Shown: positions 1 through 7,722 of the stretch, in pieces
How positions within the stretch are numbered: the stretch's first letter is position 1
Layout: each line of letters opens with the position of its first letter
NCBI GenBank assembly: GCA_964547105.1
Contig: CAZJLO010000048.1
Coordinates: 1 to 14,872 of the forward strand
Origin: RXOA01 sp964547105
Lineage (GTDB): Bacteria; Bipolaricaulota; Bipolaricaulia; UBA7950; UBA9294
DNA length: 14,872 bases
Direction: 5' to 3'
Made by a program: the position numbers and the translations under genes
Notes under the pieces: model-generated
Databases searched by the model: none
What the model was told of the DNA's origin: nothing
What the model saw: only the letters and a program-made list of their open reading frames with translations

Positions 1-1
1 A

Positions 2-718
2 TGGCAAGTGTTCAAGGGATTCCATCTTCCGTTCACGCTTGCCGTGATTCTCGGGGGTGTCCGCGCCGTTCTTGTCGGTCTGTTTGTTGAACGAGTCTTC
101 CTGCGAAGACTCTACAAGCAGCCCAACGAGCAAGTCCTGCTCACGTACGGCTTCGTCTACATCGTTACCAACCTCTGTATCTGGATCTGGCAGGGCTGGG
201 CCCGCATGCCGTTCACGGCGCGTGCATTGTTTCGTCCGATCAAGGCCGGCGCTCTCCGCCTTGCTCCTTCACGCCTTCTGATCATCGGCGTCGGCGGGGC
301 GATGGCGATTCTCCTCTGGTACCTGCAGGATCGAACACGCATCGGCGCCATGGTTCGAGCCGGGATGGACGACAAGGAGATGGCGCAAGGTATGGGGATC
401 AACATGGAGCTGGTCTCCACCATCGTCTTCTTTGTCGCCGCATTTATCGCCGGGATGTCCGGCGTGCTCGGTGCCCAGCTCATGGGGGTCAATAGCCAGT
501 TGGGAAGCGACATTCTTCTATTGGCCATGGTGGTCGTCATCGTCGGTGGTGTGGGATCCATTCAGGGTGCGCTTCTCGGCGGACTGCTGATCGGCCTGGT
601 CGACACGTTCGGCAAGGTGTTGTTCCCGCAGATGGCGATGTTCTCGATCTACCTGGTGATGATCATCATCCTCGTCGCTCGCCCCAAGGGGCTTCTTGGG
701 AAAGGATCCGCACGATGA
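2..718 (+). CDS. livH: Branched-chain amino acid ABC transporter permease LivH (5' partial)
   Basis: This is one of the two inner-membrane permeases of a Liv-type (HAAT family) ABC importer for branched-chain or other hydrophobic amino acids. The frame is open to the left edge, so the gene starts outside the window. The 238 residues present lack roughly the first 50-60 of a typical LivH of about 290-300. What is visible matches LivH: hydrophobic helices, the cytoplasmic segment MVRAGMDDKEMAQGMGIN (the coupling region to the ATPases), a later glycine-rich helix with GGVGSIQGALLGGLLIGLVD, and a C-terminal ARPKGLLGK tail. Its stop codon overlaps the livM start as ATGA, which points to translational coupling. 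The substrate cannot be read from the permease. The order livH-livM-livG-livF is the standard one, and the periplasmic binding protein gene probably lies upstream of the window. Confidence 0.93.
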   Translation, partial: WQVFKGFHLPFTLAVILGGVRAVLVGLFVERVFLRRLYKQPNEQVLLTYGFVYIVTNLCIWIWQGWARMPFTARALFRPIKAGALRLAPSRLLIIGVGGAMAILLWYLQDRTRIGAMVRAGMDDKEMAQGMGINMELVSTIVFFVAAFIAGMSGVLGAQLMGVNSQLGSDILLLAMVVVIVGGVGSIQGALLGGLLIGLVDTFGKVLFPQMAMFSIYLVMIIILVARPKGLLGKGSAR

Positions 719-1725
719 GCACGCACAGAATTCCAGGATCCCTTCCGATTCGCCACAGCATCGATTGGAGAAAGCAGCTCATCCCCTGGCTCTTCTTGAT
801 CGGCGTGCTTGTCGTGATGCCGATCTTCCTCCCAACGTTCTTGCAGCGAATGATGGGTAAGTTCCTGATCTTCGCAATCTTCTCGATCAGCTACAACATC
901 GTTGCCGGATACGCCGGGCTCCTCTCGTTGGGGCAGGCCGCCTACTTCGGCGTCGGCGCCTATACCGTGGCAACAATGTCGTATCACTTCGGGATTACCT
1001 CAATGTGGATCACCGGTCCGGCGGGAATTTTGATGGGGACGCTTGCCGCCGCCGTGTTCGGTCCGATCGTCCTTCGGGTCTCCGGGATGTACTTCCTGAT
1101 CCTCACCTTTGCCATCGGCCAGCTATTCTACAGCTTCGTGTGGAACATCCAGTGGTTCAATGTTCCGGGTATGCAGGGGATCGCCGGCCTGCCGCAACCA
1201 TCGATCGGGATCGCCGGATTCCAATGGACCGAGCTATCGTTCTACATCTTCGTGTTGATCGTGTTCGCCATCGCGATGTGGCTGCAGCGGCGCCTGTCGC
1301 GTTCCCCGTTCGGCCACTCGCTGGAGGGGATCCGTGAAGGCGAGAAGCGGATGCTTGCGATGGGCTACAACGTTTGGCTCCACAAGTATCTCGCGTTTGT
1401 CATCGGCGGTGCTTTTGCCGCGCTCGCCGGGGTGTTGTTCGTGTACCAGAACCGGTTCGTCGAGCCGGCTCATCTCAACATCATGACCTCCTTCCTACCG
1501 ATGGCGATGGTCATCATCGGAGGACCGGGAACGCTATGGGGTCCGGTCATCGGCGCCGCAACCATCGTCTTCGTGGAGTACTACTCAAGTCTGCTTATTC
1601 CTGAGCGATGGCCGTTGATTCTTGGCGGTCTGTTCGTTCTGGCGATCATGTTCGCTCGCAAGGGTCTAGCTGTGTATGCGGCGCGCGGATGGCGCCACGT
1701 GGAGGCAAGACTATGGAAGCACTGA
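715..1725 (+). CDS. livM: Branched-chain amino acid ABC transporter permease LivM
   Basis: This is the second membrane permease of the Liv-type importer, 336 aa, a normal length. A short charged N-terminus (about residues 1-20) is followed by several hydrophobic helices. The family hallmark GYAGLLSLGQAAYFGVGAYT lies near residues 65-84. The cytoplasmic coupling segment around EGIREGEKRMLAMGYN and the late helix with GGPGTLWGPVIGAATIVFVE are both typical of LivM. The ATG lies inside the livH stop (ATGA) and has AAAGGA at 701-706 as a plausible ribosome binding site. The 3' end overlaps livG by 13 bp. It should pair with LivH to form the translocation channel, powered by LivG and LivF. Nothing looks broken. 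Confidence 0.95.
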   Translation: MSTHRIPGSLPIRHSIDWRKQLIPWLFLIGVLVVMPIFLPTFLQRMMGKFLIFAIFSISYNIVAGYAGLLSLGQAAYFGVGAYTVATMSYHFGITSMWITGPAGILMGTLAAAVFGPIVLRVSGMYFLILTFAIGQLFYSFVWNIQWFNVPGMQGIAGLPQPSIGIAGFQWTELSFYIFVLIVFAIAMWLQRRLSRSPFGHSLEGIREGEKRMLAMGYNVWLHKYLAFVIGGAFAALAGVLFVYQNRFVEPAHLNIMTSFLPMAMVIIGGPGTLWGPVIGAATIVFVEYYSSLLIPERWPLILGGLFVLAIMFARKGLAVYAARGWRHVEARLWKH

Positions 1726-2474
1726 GGCTTGAATCCCTTTGCAAGAGTTTCGGCGGAGTCGATGTCCTGACAGACGTTTCGCTCTCCGTGGACGAAGGAG
1801 AGCGCGTCGTCCTCATCGGCCCGAACGGTGCAGGGAAGACCACCACGTTCAATTTGATCAACGGCCAGTACTCCGTGACCTCGGGCTCCATCCACCTGTA
1901 CGGACAGAATATCACAAGACTTCCCGTCCATCGGCGTGCGCAGCTCGGCATCGCGCGCTCGTTCCAGATCACCAGTGTCTATGCCGATCTGACGGTTCTC
2001 GAGAACGCGATCCTCACCACACACGGATGCCGACGCTCGCGATACCAGCTTCTTCGTTCTGTCCATGGATACAAGGAGGAGATGGGGATCGCCCAAGAGG
2101 CGCTCGAGTCCGTCGGGCTGTGGGACGCACGGGACGAACTGGTCGCCAAGCTCGCCTACGGGCATCAACGCCGTCTGGAGATTGCCCTCACCCTCGCGTC
2201 TCAGCCGAAACTCCTGCTCCTCGATGAGCCAAGTTGTGGGCTGACAAGCGGCGAATGCGATTCGATGATCGAGGTCATCAACAGCCTCCCGTCACACATC
2301 ACAACGATCGTTGTCGCCCATGACATGGATCTCATCTTCGGCGTGGCGGATCGGATTATCGTTCTCTACTACGGAACGCTCCTCGCCGACGGCTCTCCGG
2401 ACGAAATCCAGGCGAACCCACGTGTGAAGGAGATCTACAGGGGGGTTGAGGAGGGTACCCGTGCTGAACGTTGA
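1713..2474 (+). CDS. livG: Branched-chain amino acid ABC transporter ATPase LivG
   Basis: This is the first of the two cytoplasmic ATPases of the Liv importer, 253 aa, the usual size. The start is set at ATG 1713 because GGAGG lies at 1701-1705 and the protein then begins MEALRLESLCKSFGG, as LivG proteins do; the open frame continues further upstream but without support. Visible nucleotide-binding motifs are Walker A GPNGAGKT (36-43), Q-loop Q85, the signature AYGHQRR (148-154, the LivG form of LSGGQ), Walker B LLLLDE (167-172) and the switch histidine H203. The segment after Walker B reads PSCGLTSGE where PAAGLNPEE is commoner, a mild divergence that keeps the D-loop glycine and leucine. It overlaps livM by 13 bp and livF by 14 bp. 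Confidence 0.95.
   Translation: MEALRLESLCKSFGGVDVLTDVSLSVDEGERVVLIGPNGAGKTTTFNLINGQYSVTSGSIHLYGQNITRLPVHRRAQLGIARSFQITSVYADLTVLENAILTTHGCRRSRYQLLRSVHGYKEEMGIAQEALESVGLWDARDELVAKLAYGHQRRLEIALTLASQPKLLLLDEPSCGLTSGECDSMIEVINSLPSHITTIVVAHDMDLIFGVADRIIVLYYGTLLADGSPDEIQANPRVKEIYRGVEEGTRAER
2448..2455 (+). promoter_or_regulatory. Ribosome binding site fixing the livF GTG start
   Basis: GAGGAGGG lies inside the last codons of livG, 5 bp before GTG 2461. It supports GTG 2461 over the in-frame TTG at 2446, which overlaps this site. Confidence 0.75.
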
Positions 2475-3171
2475 CGGCATCCACACCTACTACGGAGAAA
2501 GCTACATCCTGCAGGGCGTATCCCTCTCGGTCGCCGAAGGCCAAGCGGTTGCCCTGCTCGGAAGAAACGGCATGGGGAAAACGACAACCATTCGATCGAT
2601 CATCGGGTTCACTCCACCGTCCCAGGGCGACATCACGTTCAAGGGAAAGAACATCACGTCGTGGTCGTCATTTCGCAGGGCCAAAGCCGGGATCGCCCTG
2701 TGTCCTCAAGGCCGCCGCATCTTCCCGTCACTGAGCGTCCAGGAGAACCTGACGATGGCGGCGCGATCCAACGGCCGCAACAAAGAGCAGACGGTCACGC
2801 TCTCCGATATCTACGACCGCTACCCGGTTCTGAAAGAGCGAGCCAAATTGAAGGGAACGCTTCTGAGCGGCGGCGAACAGCAGATGCTCGCCATCGGACG
2901 AGCGCTGATGACCAATCCCGATCTGTTCCTGTTGGACGAACCGTCCGAGGGGTTGGCCCCGATGGTCGTCCGCGATATCGGCGACATCATCGCCAATCTC
3001 AAGGAGACAGGACTCTCCATTCTGCTCGTCGAGCAGAACATCAACATGGCGCTCAGCGTCGCTGACTACACCTACATCATCAGCAAGGGACAGAACGTAT
3101 TCGATGGTCCCGCTGCCGAACTCGCTGCAAACGAGCAAGTCAAGGAGCTTCATCTGGGCGTTGCTGCCTAG
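2461..3171 (+). CDS. livF: Branched-chain amino acid ABC transporter ATPase LivF
   Basis: This is the second ATPase of the Liv importer, 236 aa from the GTG at 2461, matching the usual LivF length of about 233-240. That start is preferred because GAGGAGGG at 2448-2455 sits 5 bp upstream. A possible TTG at 2446 would run into this ribosome binding site. The protein begins MLNVDGIHTYYGESYILQG, a typical LivF opening. Motifs are Walker A GRNGMGKT (34-41), LSGGEQQ (135-141), Walker B FLLDE (156-160) and the LVEQN segment (189-193) that in LivF takes the place of the H-loop region. It overlaps the end of livG and is followed after 28 bp by the first SnoaL-like gene, so the importer and the metabolic genes probably share a transcript. 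Confidence 0.95.
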   Translation: MLNVDGIHTYYGESYILQGVSLSVAEGQAVALLGRNGMGKTTTIRSIIGFTPPSQGDITFKGKNITSWSSFRRAKAGIALCPQGRRIFPSLSVQENLTMAARSNGRNKEQTVTLSDIYDRYPVLKERAKLKGTLLSGGEQQMLAIGRALMTNPDLFLLDEPSEGLAPMVVRDIGDIIANLKETGLSILLVEQNINMALSVADYTYIISKGQNVFDGPAAELAANEQVKELHLGVAA

Positions 3172-3199
3172 CTGAAACATCGATAACAGGAGGAGTACT

Positions 3200-3679
3200 G
3201 TGGACAACTTGATCTACAAGGATCCGAAGGAGATCGGAGACTTCTCGCCGGAGGCGGAAGCAGCGCTACGGATCGTTCAAGAAGAGCTCAAGTCATGGGA
3301 ATCGCACGATCTTGACCGTCTTCTCACCGTGATGGACGAAAACATCATCTATCACGACGTGACACTGCCGCCGGCCAAGGGACACGCCGGACTGCGTGCG
3401 TTCGGCGAAGGGTGGCTTGCCGCCGCGCCCGATTTTGCTGTCCCGGTGGAGAAATTCATCGTCCAGGGCAATACCGTCGTCACCATGGGACGGATCACTG
3501 GAACGATCACCGCCGAGTTCTTCGGACAGCCCGCCCCGAACAAGCCGTTCGATTGTATGTACGCCCAGGTCGCAATCATCAGAAACGGCAAGATCACCTA
3601 TGTCCGCGATCACTGGGATTCAACCACGATGATGCGCCAGATGGGGTGGCTGGACTCCGAAGCGGAGACTTCATCATGA
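3200..3679 (+). CDS. SnoaL-like / NTF2-fold protein, copy 1
   Basis: This is a 159-aa soluble protein of the SnoaL-like (ester cyclase, NTF2 fold) type. The family includes polyketide cyclases, ketosteroid-isomerase-like enzymes and many proteins without known activity; the substrate here is unknown. Supporting features are an N-terminal helix with SWESHDLDRLL, the early strand IIYHDVTLPPAKG, the GWLAAAPDF segment matching the FPDF motif of SnoaL proteins, and a late strand pair ending YVRDHWDS. The GTG start at 3200 is set by AGGAGGAG at 3188-3195. It is about 65% identical over 123 aligned residues (hand count) to the protein at 4120, so the two are duplicates. H and D of YHD and the C-terminal DHWD are kept in both and are candidate active-site residues. 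Its stop overlaps the next gene as ATGA. Confidence 0.85.
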   Translation: MDNLIYKDPKEIGDFSPEAEAALRIVQEELKSWESHDLDRLLTVMDENIIYHDVTLPPAKGHAGLRAFGEGWLAAAPDFAVPVEKFIVQGNTVVTMGRITGTITAEFFGQPAPNKPFDCMYAQVAIIRNGKITYVRDHWDSTTMMRQMGWLDSEAETSS

Positions 3680-4095
3680 CGCGCGATCAGGCGATCCGAT
3701 TGGTGGAAGAGGATATCGACGCAATCAATTGCAGCGATCTCGATCGGCTTTGTGCCTGCTACACGGAGGATGTCGTATTCGTCGATGTCTCGGATGCAAG
3801 CCATCCCGTATCCGGAATGGATGCGTTCCGGGCGTCCATGCAAGCGCTGTTCGACACGTTCCCCGATCTGCAGGTCCGCCTTGAGCATGTCATCGCCGAA
3901 CCGTCGGGGGAGCGCATCGTTGCCCAGTACGAACTCACCGGAACGATGCGTGGAGCAATGGGAGAGATCGCGCCAACCGGGAAGGCGTTCCGCATCCTCG
4001 CCGCATCCATCTACGAGATCCGAGATGACAAGTTCTGCAAGGAAACGTTGTACTGGGACACAAACTCGATGTTCGGGCAACTGGACATCCGCTAG
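3676..4095 (+). CDS. SnoaL-like / NTF2-fold protein, divergent middle copy
   Basis: This 139-aa SnoaL-like protein lies between two closer paralogues. The ATG at 3676 is used because it forms a 4-bp ATGA overlap with the previous gene and has GGAG at 3664-3667. The same frame is open further upstream, but that part is the shadow of the previous gene. Family features are the opening helix (IRLVEEDIDAINCSDLDRL), YTEDVVFVDV on the first strand, FDTFPDLQVRLEHVIAE (the FPDL motif) and YELTGTMRGAMGEIAPTGK, which resembles the strand-turn-strand of ester cyclases. It lacks the YHDVT and DHWD motifs of its neighbours and instead ends with YWDTNSMFGQL. It may therefore have a different substrate, or form a mixed complex with the flanking copies; neither can be decided from sequence. 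Confidence 0.85.
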   Translation: MTRDQAIRLVEEDIDAINCSDLDRLCACYTEDVVFVDVSDASHPVSGMDAFRASMQALFDTFPDLQVRLEHVIAEPSGERIVAQYELTGTMRGAMGEIAPTGKAFRILAASIYEIRDDKFCKETLYWDTNSMFGQLDIR

Positions 4096-4119
4096 GGAGC
4101 AAGGACCCGGGAGGTCTTC

Positions 4120-4593
4120 ATGGGTATTGAGAACCTGATCTACAAGTCGTTGGACGAGCTCGCCGTCGGTCTCACCGCGGAGGAGAAGGAAGCGCTTGGC
4201 GTGGTCCTCGAGGAACTCAGAGCGTGGGATCGCCACGATCTTGAAAAGCTGTACTCGATCTGCGATCCGGACATCGTCTACCACGATGTAACGCTCACAC
4301 CCGCCAAGGGGATGGACGGAATCAAGGCGTTTGCGGAGGGCTGGGTCAGCGCATCCCCGGACTTCACTGTGTATGTCGAGCAGTTCATCGTTCAAGGGAA
4401 CACAGTCGTCAATGTCGGTCGAATCTCCGGTCAAATCACAGGGGAGTACTTCGGCGCACCCGGCCCGAACAAGCCATTCGATTGCATGTACTGCCAAGTG
4501 GTCGTCGTCGAAAACGGAAGACTGAAATACGTCCGCGACCACTGGGATTCATTCACGATGATGCAACAGATGGGGTGGGGAGCATCCAACTAA
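4120..4593 (+). CDS. SnoaL-like / NTF2-fold protein, copy 2
   Basis: This 157-aa paralogue of the protein at 3200 shares long identical stretches such as FIVQGNTVV and NKPFDCMY and the ending YVRDHWDS-TMM-QMGW. By hand alignment about 80 of 123 residues match. The fold assignment is the same: SnoaL-like/NTF2, cytoplasmic, with no signal peptide or membrane segment. The ATG at 4120 follows GGGAGG (4109-4114). The 61 bp between its stop and ortA hold only the ortA ribosome binding site and no visible terminator, so it is probably co-transcribed with ortAB. The function is unknown. Strong conservation of YHDVTL, PAKG, the FDCMY cysteine and DHWD between the copies suggests these residues matter for activity. 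Confidence 0.85.
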   Translation: MGIENLIYKSLDELAVGLTAEEKEALGVVLEELRAWDRHDLEKLYSICDPDIVYHDVTLTPAKGMDGIKAFAEGWVSASPDFTVYVEQFIVQGNTVVNVGRISGQITGEYFGAPGPNKPFDCMYCQVVVVENGRLKYVRDHWDSFTMMQQMGWGASN

Positions 4594-4654
4594 AGACGGA
4601 TTCAGGCATCGACTGAGCATAGGCAGATGGCCCTGTGCTGGAAGGGAGATCACC

Positions 4655-4966
4655 ATGGCGGAAGCGGCAAGGGGAGATTTGGTGTTGATCCATCAGGTCA
4701 TCCTATCACCCGAAGAACGGGCTGAGAACATTCCGGATTGCACGAAGTCCGTACCCTACGAGGTGTGGATCAAAGGATTTCTGCTCGATGAGACAGCCTC
4801 GCTCGGAGACCCCGTGAAGATCAAAACGTTCATCGGCCGAACGTTGTCCGGAGCCCTGTTCAAGGTCAACCCGGGCTACGATCACGGATTCGGGAGACCT
4901 CCCTTGCCCCTGATCACGGCAAGCCTGGAAGCAAGAAGCCAGCTTCGGAAGGAGGAGACGCTCTGA
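4655..4966 (+). CDS. ortA: 2-amino-4-ketopentanoate thiolase, alpha subunit (OrtA)
   Basis: This is the small subunit of 2-amino-4-ketopentanoate (AKP) thiolase, the last step of oxidative ornithine fermentation known from Clostridium sticklandii: AKP + CoA gives acetyl-CoA + D-alanine. At 103 aa it has the expected size of about 100. The opening GDLVLIHQVILSPEERAENIP, the middle KSVPYEVWIKGFL, the turn GDPVKIKTFIGRTLSG and the ending VNPGYDHGFG are recalled as family features; no database comparison was possible. The assignment is reinforced by ortB directly downstream with a 1-bp TGATG overlap, the arrangement expected for two subunits made in equal amounts. ATG 4655 follows GGAAGGGAG. There is no signal peptide, so it is cytoplasmic. 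Confidence 0.88.
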   Translation: MAEAARGDLVLIHQVILSPEERAENIPDCTKSVPYEVWIKGFLLDETASLGDPVKIKTFIGRTLSGALFKVNPGYDHGFGRPPLPLITASLEARSQLRKEETL

Positions 4967-6381
4967 TGCCGCGCGATATAAGCTACAGCGCCGTGATGGC
5001 ACGCAAAGCGGAGATCCTCAAGGCATCCGTGGGGTTGGACTACGCGGAGTTCGAGATCTCTCCGATCGCGTTCGACTACGAAGCGCTTCTCGACTCGTGC
5101 GGCTACGAGATCGACGATGTGGCAAGGATCTTGCAGCAAACCGGGGTCGGCAGCACACCGCTTGTTGAGGTTCGCAACGTCACCGAGCTGGTCCGCTCCA
5201 CATCCGCCCCCGGAAAAGGCGCCCGGATCTTCATCAAGGATGAGCGCAGTGAACCAAGCGGCAGCTTCAAGGATCGCCGCGCCGCCCTGTCCGTATACCA
5301 CGCCGCGAAGCTCGGCTACCCCGGCGCGGTGTGCGCGAGTTCGGGTAACTACGGTGCCGCCGTCGCCTCTCAATGCGCCAAGCGCGGGTTGCGAACGATC
5401 ATCATGCAGGAGGTGTTTGACAGCCGCCAGCTCGGCCAACCCGAGATCCTCGAGAAAACCCGCACCTGCGAAGCGTACGGTGCGGAGGTGTGGCAGCTCA
5501 CCGTGGGACCGGAGCTGTTCTACGTGATGCTCCGCGTTGTTGAAGAGACCGGGTTCTTCAATGCATCGCTGTACGTTCCCACCGGAATCCTCGGGATCGA
5601 GACATTGGGGTTCGAAGTGGCTACCGAGATGATGGAGCGGGAAGGTCGATTCCCCGACATGGTCGTCGCGACGACCGCCGGCGGCGGCAACATCACCGGA
5701 ACGGCTCGCGGACTTGCCAAGGCCGGCTGCACATCGGCCCAGGTTGTCGGAGCCTCGGTAGACCTGCGCGGACTTCATATGGCGAGTGACATCGACTTCA
5801 ACCGCAAGTCGTTCACGACCGGCCATTCGGGATTCAGCGTTCCGTTCATGGCGTGGCCCGATCGTACGGATGTCCCGCGCAATGCGGCGCGGTCTCTTCG
5901 CTATCTCGACCGGTTCGTGCTCGTCTCCCAAGGCGAGGTGTTCTACGCCACCGAGCTCCTCGCCAAGTTGGAAGGCCTCGATCGAGGTCCGGCCGGCAAC
6001 ACCTCTCTTGCGGCCGCGCTGGCCCTGGGCCGGGAGATGGATCGCGACCAGATCCTTGTGATCCAGGAGACGGAGTACACGGGCGCGGGCAAACTCCCGT
6101 CGTCACAGCTGACATTCGCGGAACAGAATGGGATTCAGGTCTTCCGGGGCGACCCTAAGGAGAACATCCCCGGTGAGACGATCGTCATCCCCAACCATCC
6201 GGATCAGATTCACTTGGATGAAGTCGATCTCGATCGAGTCCGGAAATCCTACGTCCGCCGCGCGCTCCAACGAGCGGGAGACTACGTCCCCACGGAGGCG
6301 GATGTCGCCTTTCTCGCGTCCGACGCTCGCTGCACGGAGGCGTTTGTCCGCTCCGTCATCGAGGAAAAGCGAGCCGTGTAG
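4966..6381 (+). CDS. ortB: 2-amino-4-ketopentanoate thiolase, beta subunit (OrtB), PLP enzyme
   Basis: This is the catalytic PLP-binding subunit of AKP thiolase, 471 aa as expected for OrtB, of fold type II and related to threonine synthase. It cleaves 2-amino-4-ketopentanoate with CoA to acetyl-CoA and D-alanine. The Schiff-base lysine is K102 in SGSFKDRRA. SSGNYGAAVASQ (125-136) and the glycine-rich phosphate loop AGGGN (238-242) follow. OrtB-type segments include YSAVMARKAEILK near the N-terminus, KSFTTGHSGF, PDRTDVPRNAARSLRYLDR and IQETEYTGAGK. These separate it from true threonine synthase and diaminopropionate ammonia-lyase, the main alternatives. The start overlaps the ortA stop by one base and has GGAGGAG at 4951-4957. 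The enzymes that make AKP from ornithine are not in the window. Confidence 0.9.
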   Translation: MPRDISYSAVMARKAEILKASVGLDYAEFEISPIAFDYEALLDSCGYEIDDVARILQQTGVGSTPLVEVRNVTELVRSTSAPGKGARIFIKDERSEPSGSFKDRRAALSVYHAAKLGYPGAVCASSGNYGAAVASQCAKRGLRTIIMQEVFDSRQLGQPEILEKTRTCEAYGAEVWQLTVGPELFYVMLRVVEETGFFNASLYVPTGILGIETLGFEVATEMMEREGRFPDMVVATTAGGGNITGTARGLAKAGCTSAQVVGASVDLRGLHMASDIDFNRKSFTTGHSGFSVPFMAWPDRTDVPRNAARSLRYLDRFVLVSQGEVFYATELLAKLEGLDRGPAGNTSLAAALALGREMDRDQILVIQETEYTGAGKLPSSQLTFAEQNGIQVFRGDPKENIPGETIVIPNHPDQIHLDEVDLDRVRKSYVRRALQRAGDYVPTEADVAFLASDARCTEAFVRSVIEEKRAV

Positions 6382-6420
6382 ATTGCGCTTGGCTTCGGTT
6401 GGCGAGTGGACGCAACAACA

Positions 6421-6426
6421 AGGAGG
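6421..6426 (+). promoter_or_regulatory. Ribosome binding site fixing the M28 peptidase start
   Basis: A perfect AGGAGG lies 6 bp before ATG 6433. An upstream in-frame GTG at 6406 would place this site inside the coding region, so the ATG is preferred. Confidence 0.8.
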
Positions 6427-6432
6427 AACAGC

Positions 6433-7704
6433 ATGATTTCTCAGCAAGAACGGGAACTCCAGCATCAAGTGTCGGGCGCGCGAATCAAGAGAAACGTTGA
6501 AGAGCTCTGCCAGATCGCTCCGGACCGCTTTGTGGGAACCGAGGGCGATAAACACGCGATCGCATTCATGAGAAGACGTTTCGAGGAGCTTGGGCTCGAG
6601 ATCCACGAAACCAAGATCTACGTCCCTTCCTGGCAAGAGCTCAAGCCCCCGGTGATCCGGATCGAAGCGACCGGCGAGTCGATTGACGGGATCAGTGCAT
6701 CATTCGCCGTGTCCACACCTTCCGGTGGCGTGACCACCGACCTGGTCCTTGTTCGGGACGGCCAAGACAAGGACTACGATGGCATCGACGTGTCCGGGAA
6801 GATCGTTGTGCTCACCGAGGAGACGCTCGGGTTCTCCAAGTTCTGGATGGGAACCTATGTGGACCGCGCCGCCCGCCGTGGCGCAGTCGGAGTCATCCTC
6901 ATCCATCCGATGCCCTGGCCGTACAGGATTTCGATGGAAGCGGGCAACTCGGTCATCGCCAACCGTTTCTCGGAACGCCAGATCCCAACCGTCTGTATTT
7001 CCGGGATTGAGGGACTGAAGCTGATGCACGCCATCGGGCGAGGCGATGCGCGGGTTCATTTCGAGACGTGGAACAAGGTCGAGCCTTCCGAATCCGTCAT
7101 CCTTTCCGCCATCCACCGAGGGACGGAGCTTCCTGAAGAACGGATCGGTTTCGTCGGACATCGCGACAACGCAAACACTCCGGGAGCAAACGACAACGGC
7201 ACCGGCAGCGGAACGCTCCTTGAGTTAGCGCGGGTGCTCTCCAAGCTCCAGCCGAAACGATCGTTCGAATTCATCTCCAGCACAGCGGAGGAAGGGGTCA
7301 CCGAAGGAATCTGGCAATTCATCCAGGCTCACAAGGCCGACCTGCAGAAGAACATGAAAGCCGTTCTCGACACCGACATGGTCGGGGTCGGCGGCGTTCC
7401 AATCCAAGTAGATATGGGCTACTGGCCGGATGCAAAGCCCCAGCAGCATCCCCAATGGCTTCTGGAAATGGTCGAACAGATCGCCGAGGAACTCGGCTAC
7501 GGGTTCGGCCGGATCCATTGTGAGTGGGGCTATCCCGAAGAGGGTCGGTTCAACGCAATCGGCGTTCCGTCGACGGTTCTGTGGCAGCCGGACGATCCCT
7601 ACTACCACTCCGTTCATGACACACCGGACCATCTGAATCCAGGCTCGATCAAAGCTGTCGCAGATACCTACGCACTCGTCGCCTGGCGGCTTGCCAACCA
7701 GTAG
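6433..7704 (+). CDS. M28 family zinc metallopeptidase with PA-like insert
   Basis: This is a co-catalytic two-zinc exopeptidase of family M28 (aminopeptidase/carboxypeptidase type), 423 aa from ATG 6433. The metal-binding and catalytic residues appear intact: H243 in GHRDN, D254 in GANDNGTGSG, the E286-E287 pair in STAEEG, an aspartate in DTDMVG (313 or 315) and H392 in YYHSVHDTPD. Residues about 100-230 form a PA-like insert, with GKIVVLTEE and AARRGAVGVILIH as its typical strands. There is no signal peptide or membrane segment, so the enzyme should be cytoplasmic and act on imported peptides or an amino-acid conjugate, whereas many M28 enzymes are secreted. It lies 51 bp after ortB. The substrate cannot be predicted, but the setting suggests it supplies amino acids to the OrtAB pathway. 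Confidence 0.88.
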   Translation: MISQQERELQHQVSGARIKRNVEELCQIAPDRFVGTEGDKHAIAFMRRRFEELGLEIHETKIYVPSWQELKPPVIRIEATGESIDGISASFAVSTPSGGVTTDLVLVRDGQDKDYDGIDVSGKIVVLTEETLGFSKFWMGTYVDRAARRGAVGVILIHPMPWPYRISMEAGNSVIANRFSERQIPTVCISGIEGLKLMHAIGRGDARVHFETWNKVEPSESVILSAIHRGTELPEERIGFVGHRDNANTPGANDNGTGSGTLLELARVLSKLQPKRSFEFISSTAEEGVTEGIWQFIQAHKADLQKNMKAVLDTDMVGVGGVPIQVDMGYWPDAKPQQHPQWLLEMVEQIAEELGYGFGRIHCEWGYPEEGRFNAIGVPSTVLWQPDDPYYHSVHDTPDHLNPGSIKAVADTYALVAWRLANQ

Positions 7705-7722
7705 CTCTCGAAAGGAGATCCG

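Noticed and set aside
4966..6381. Calling this gene threonine synthase or diaminopropionate ammonia-lyase
   Set aside because: The 103-aa OrtA-like partner immediately upstream and OrtB-type segments fit AKP thiolase better.
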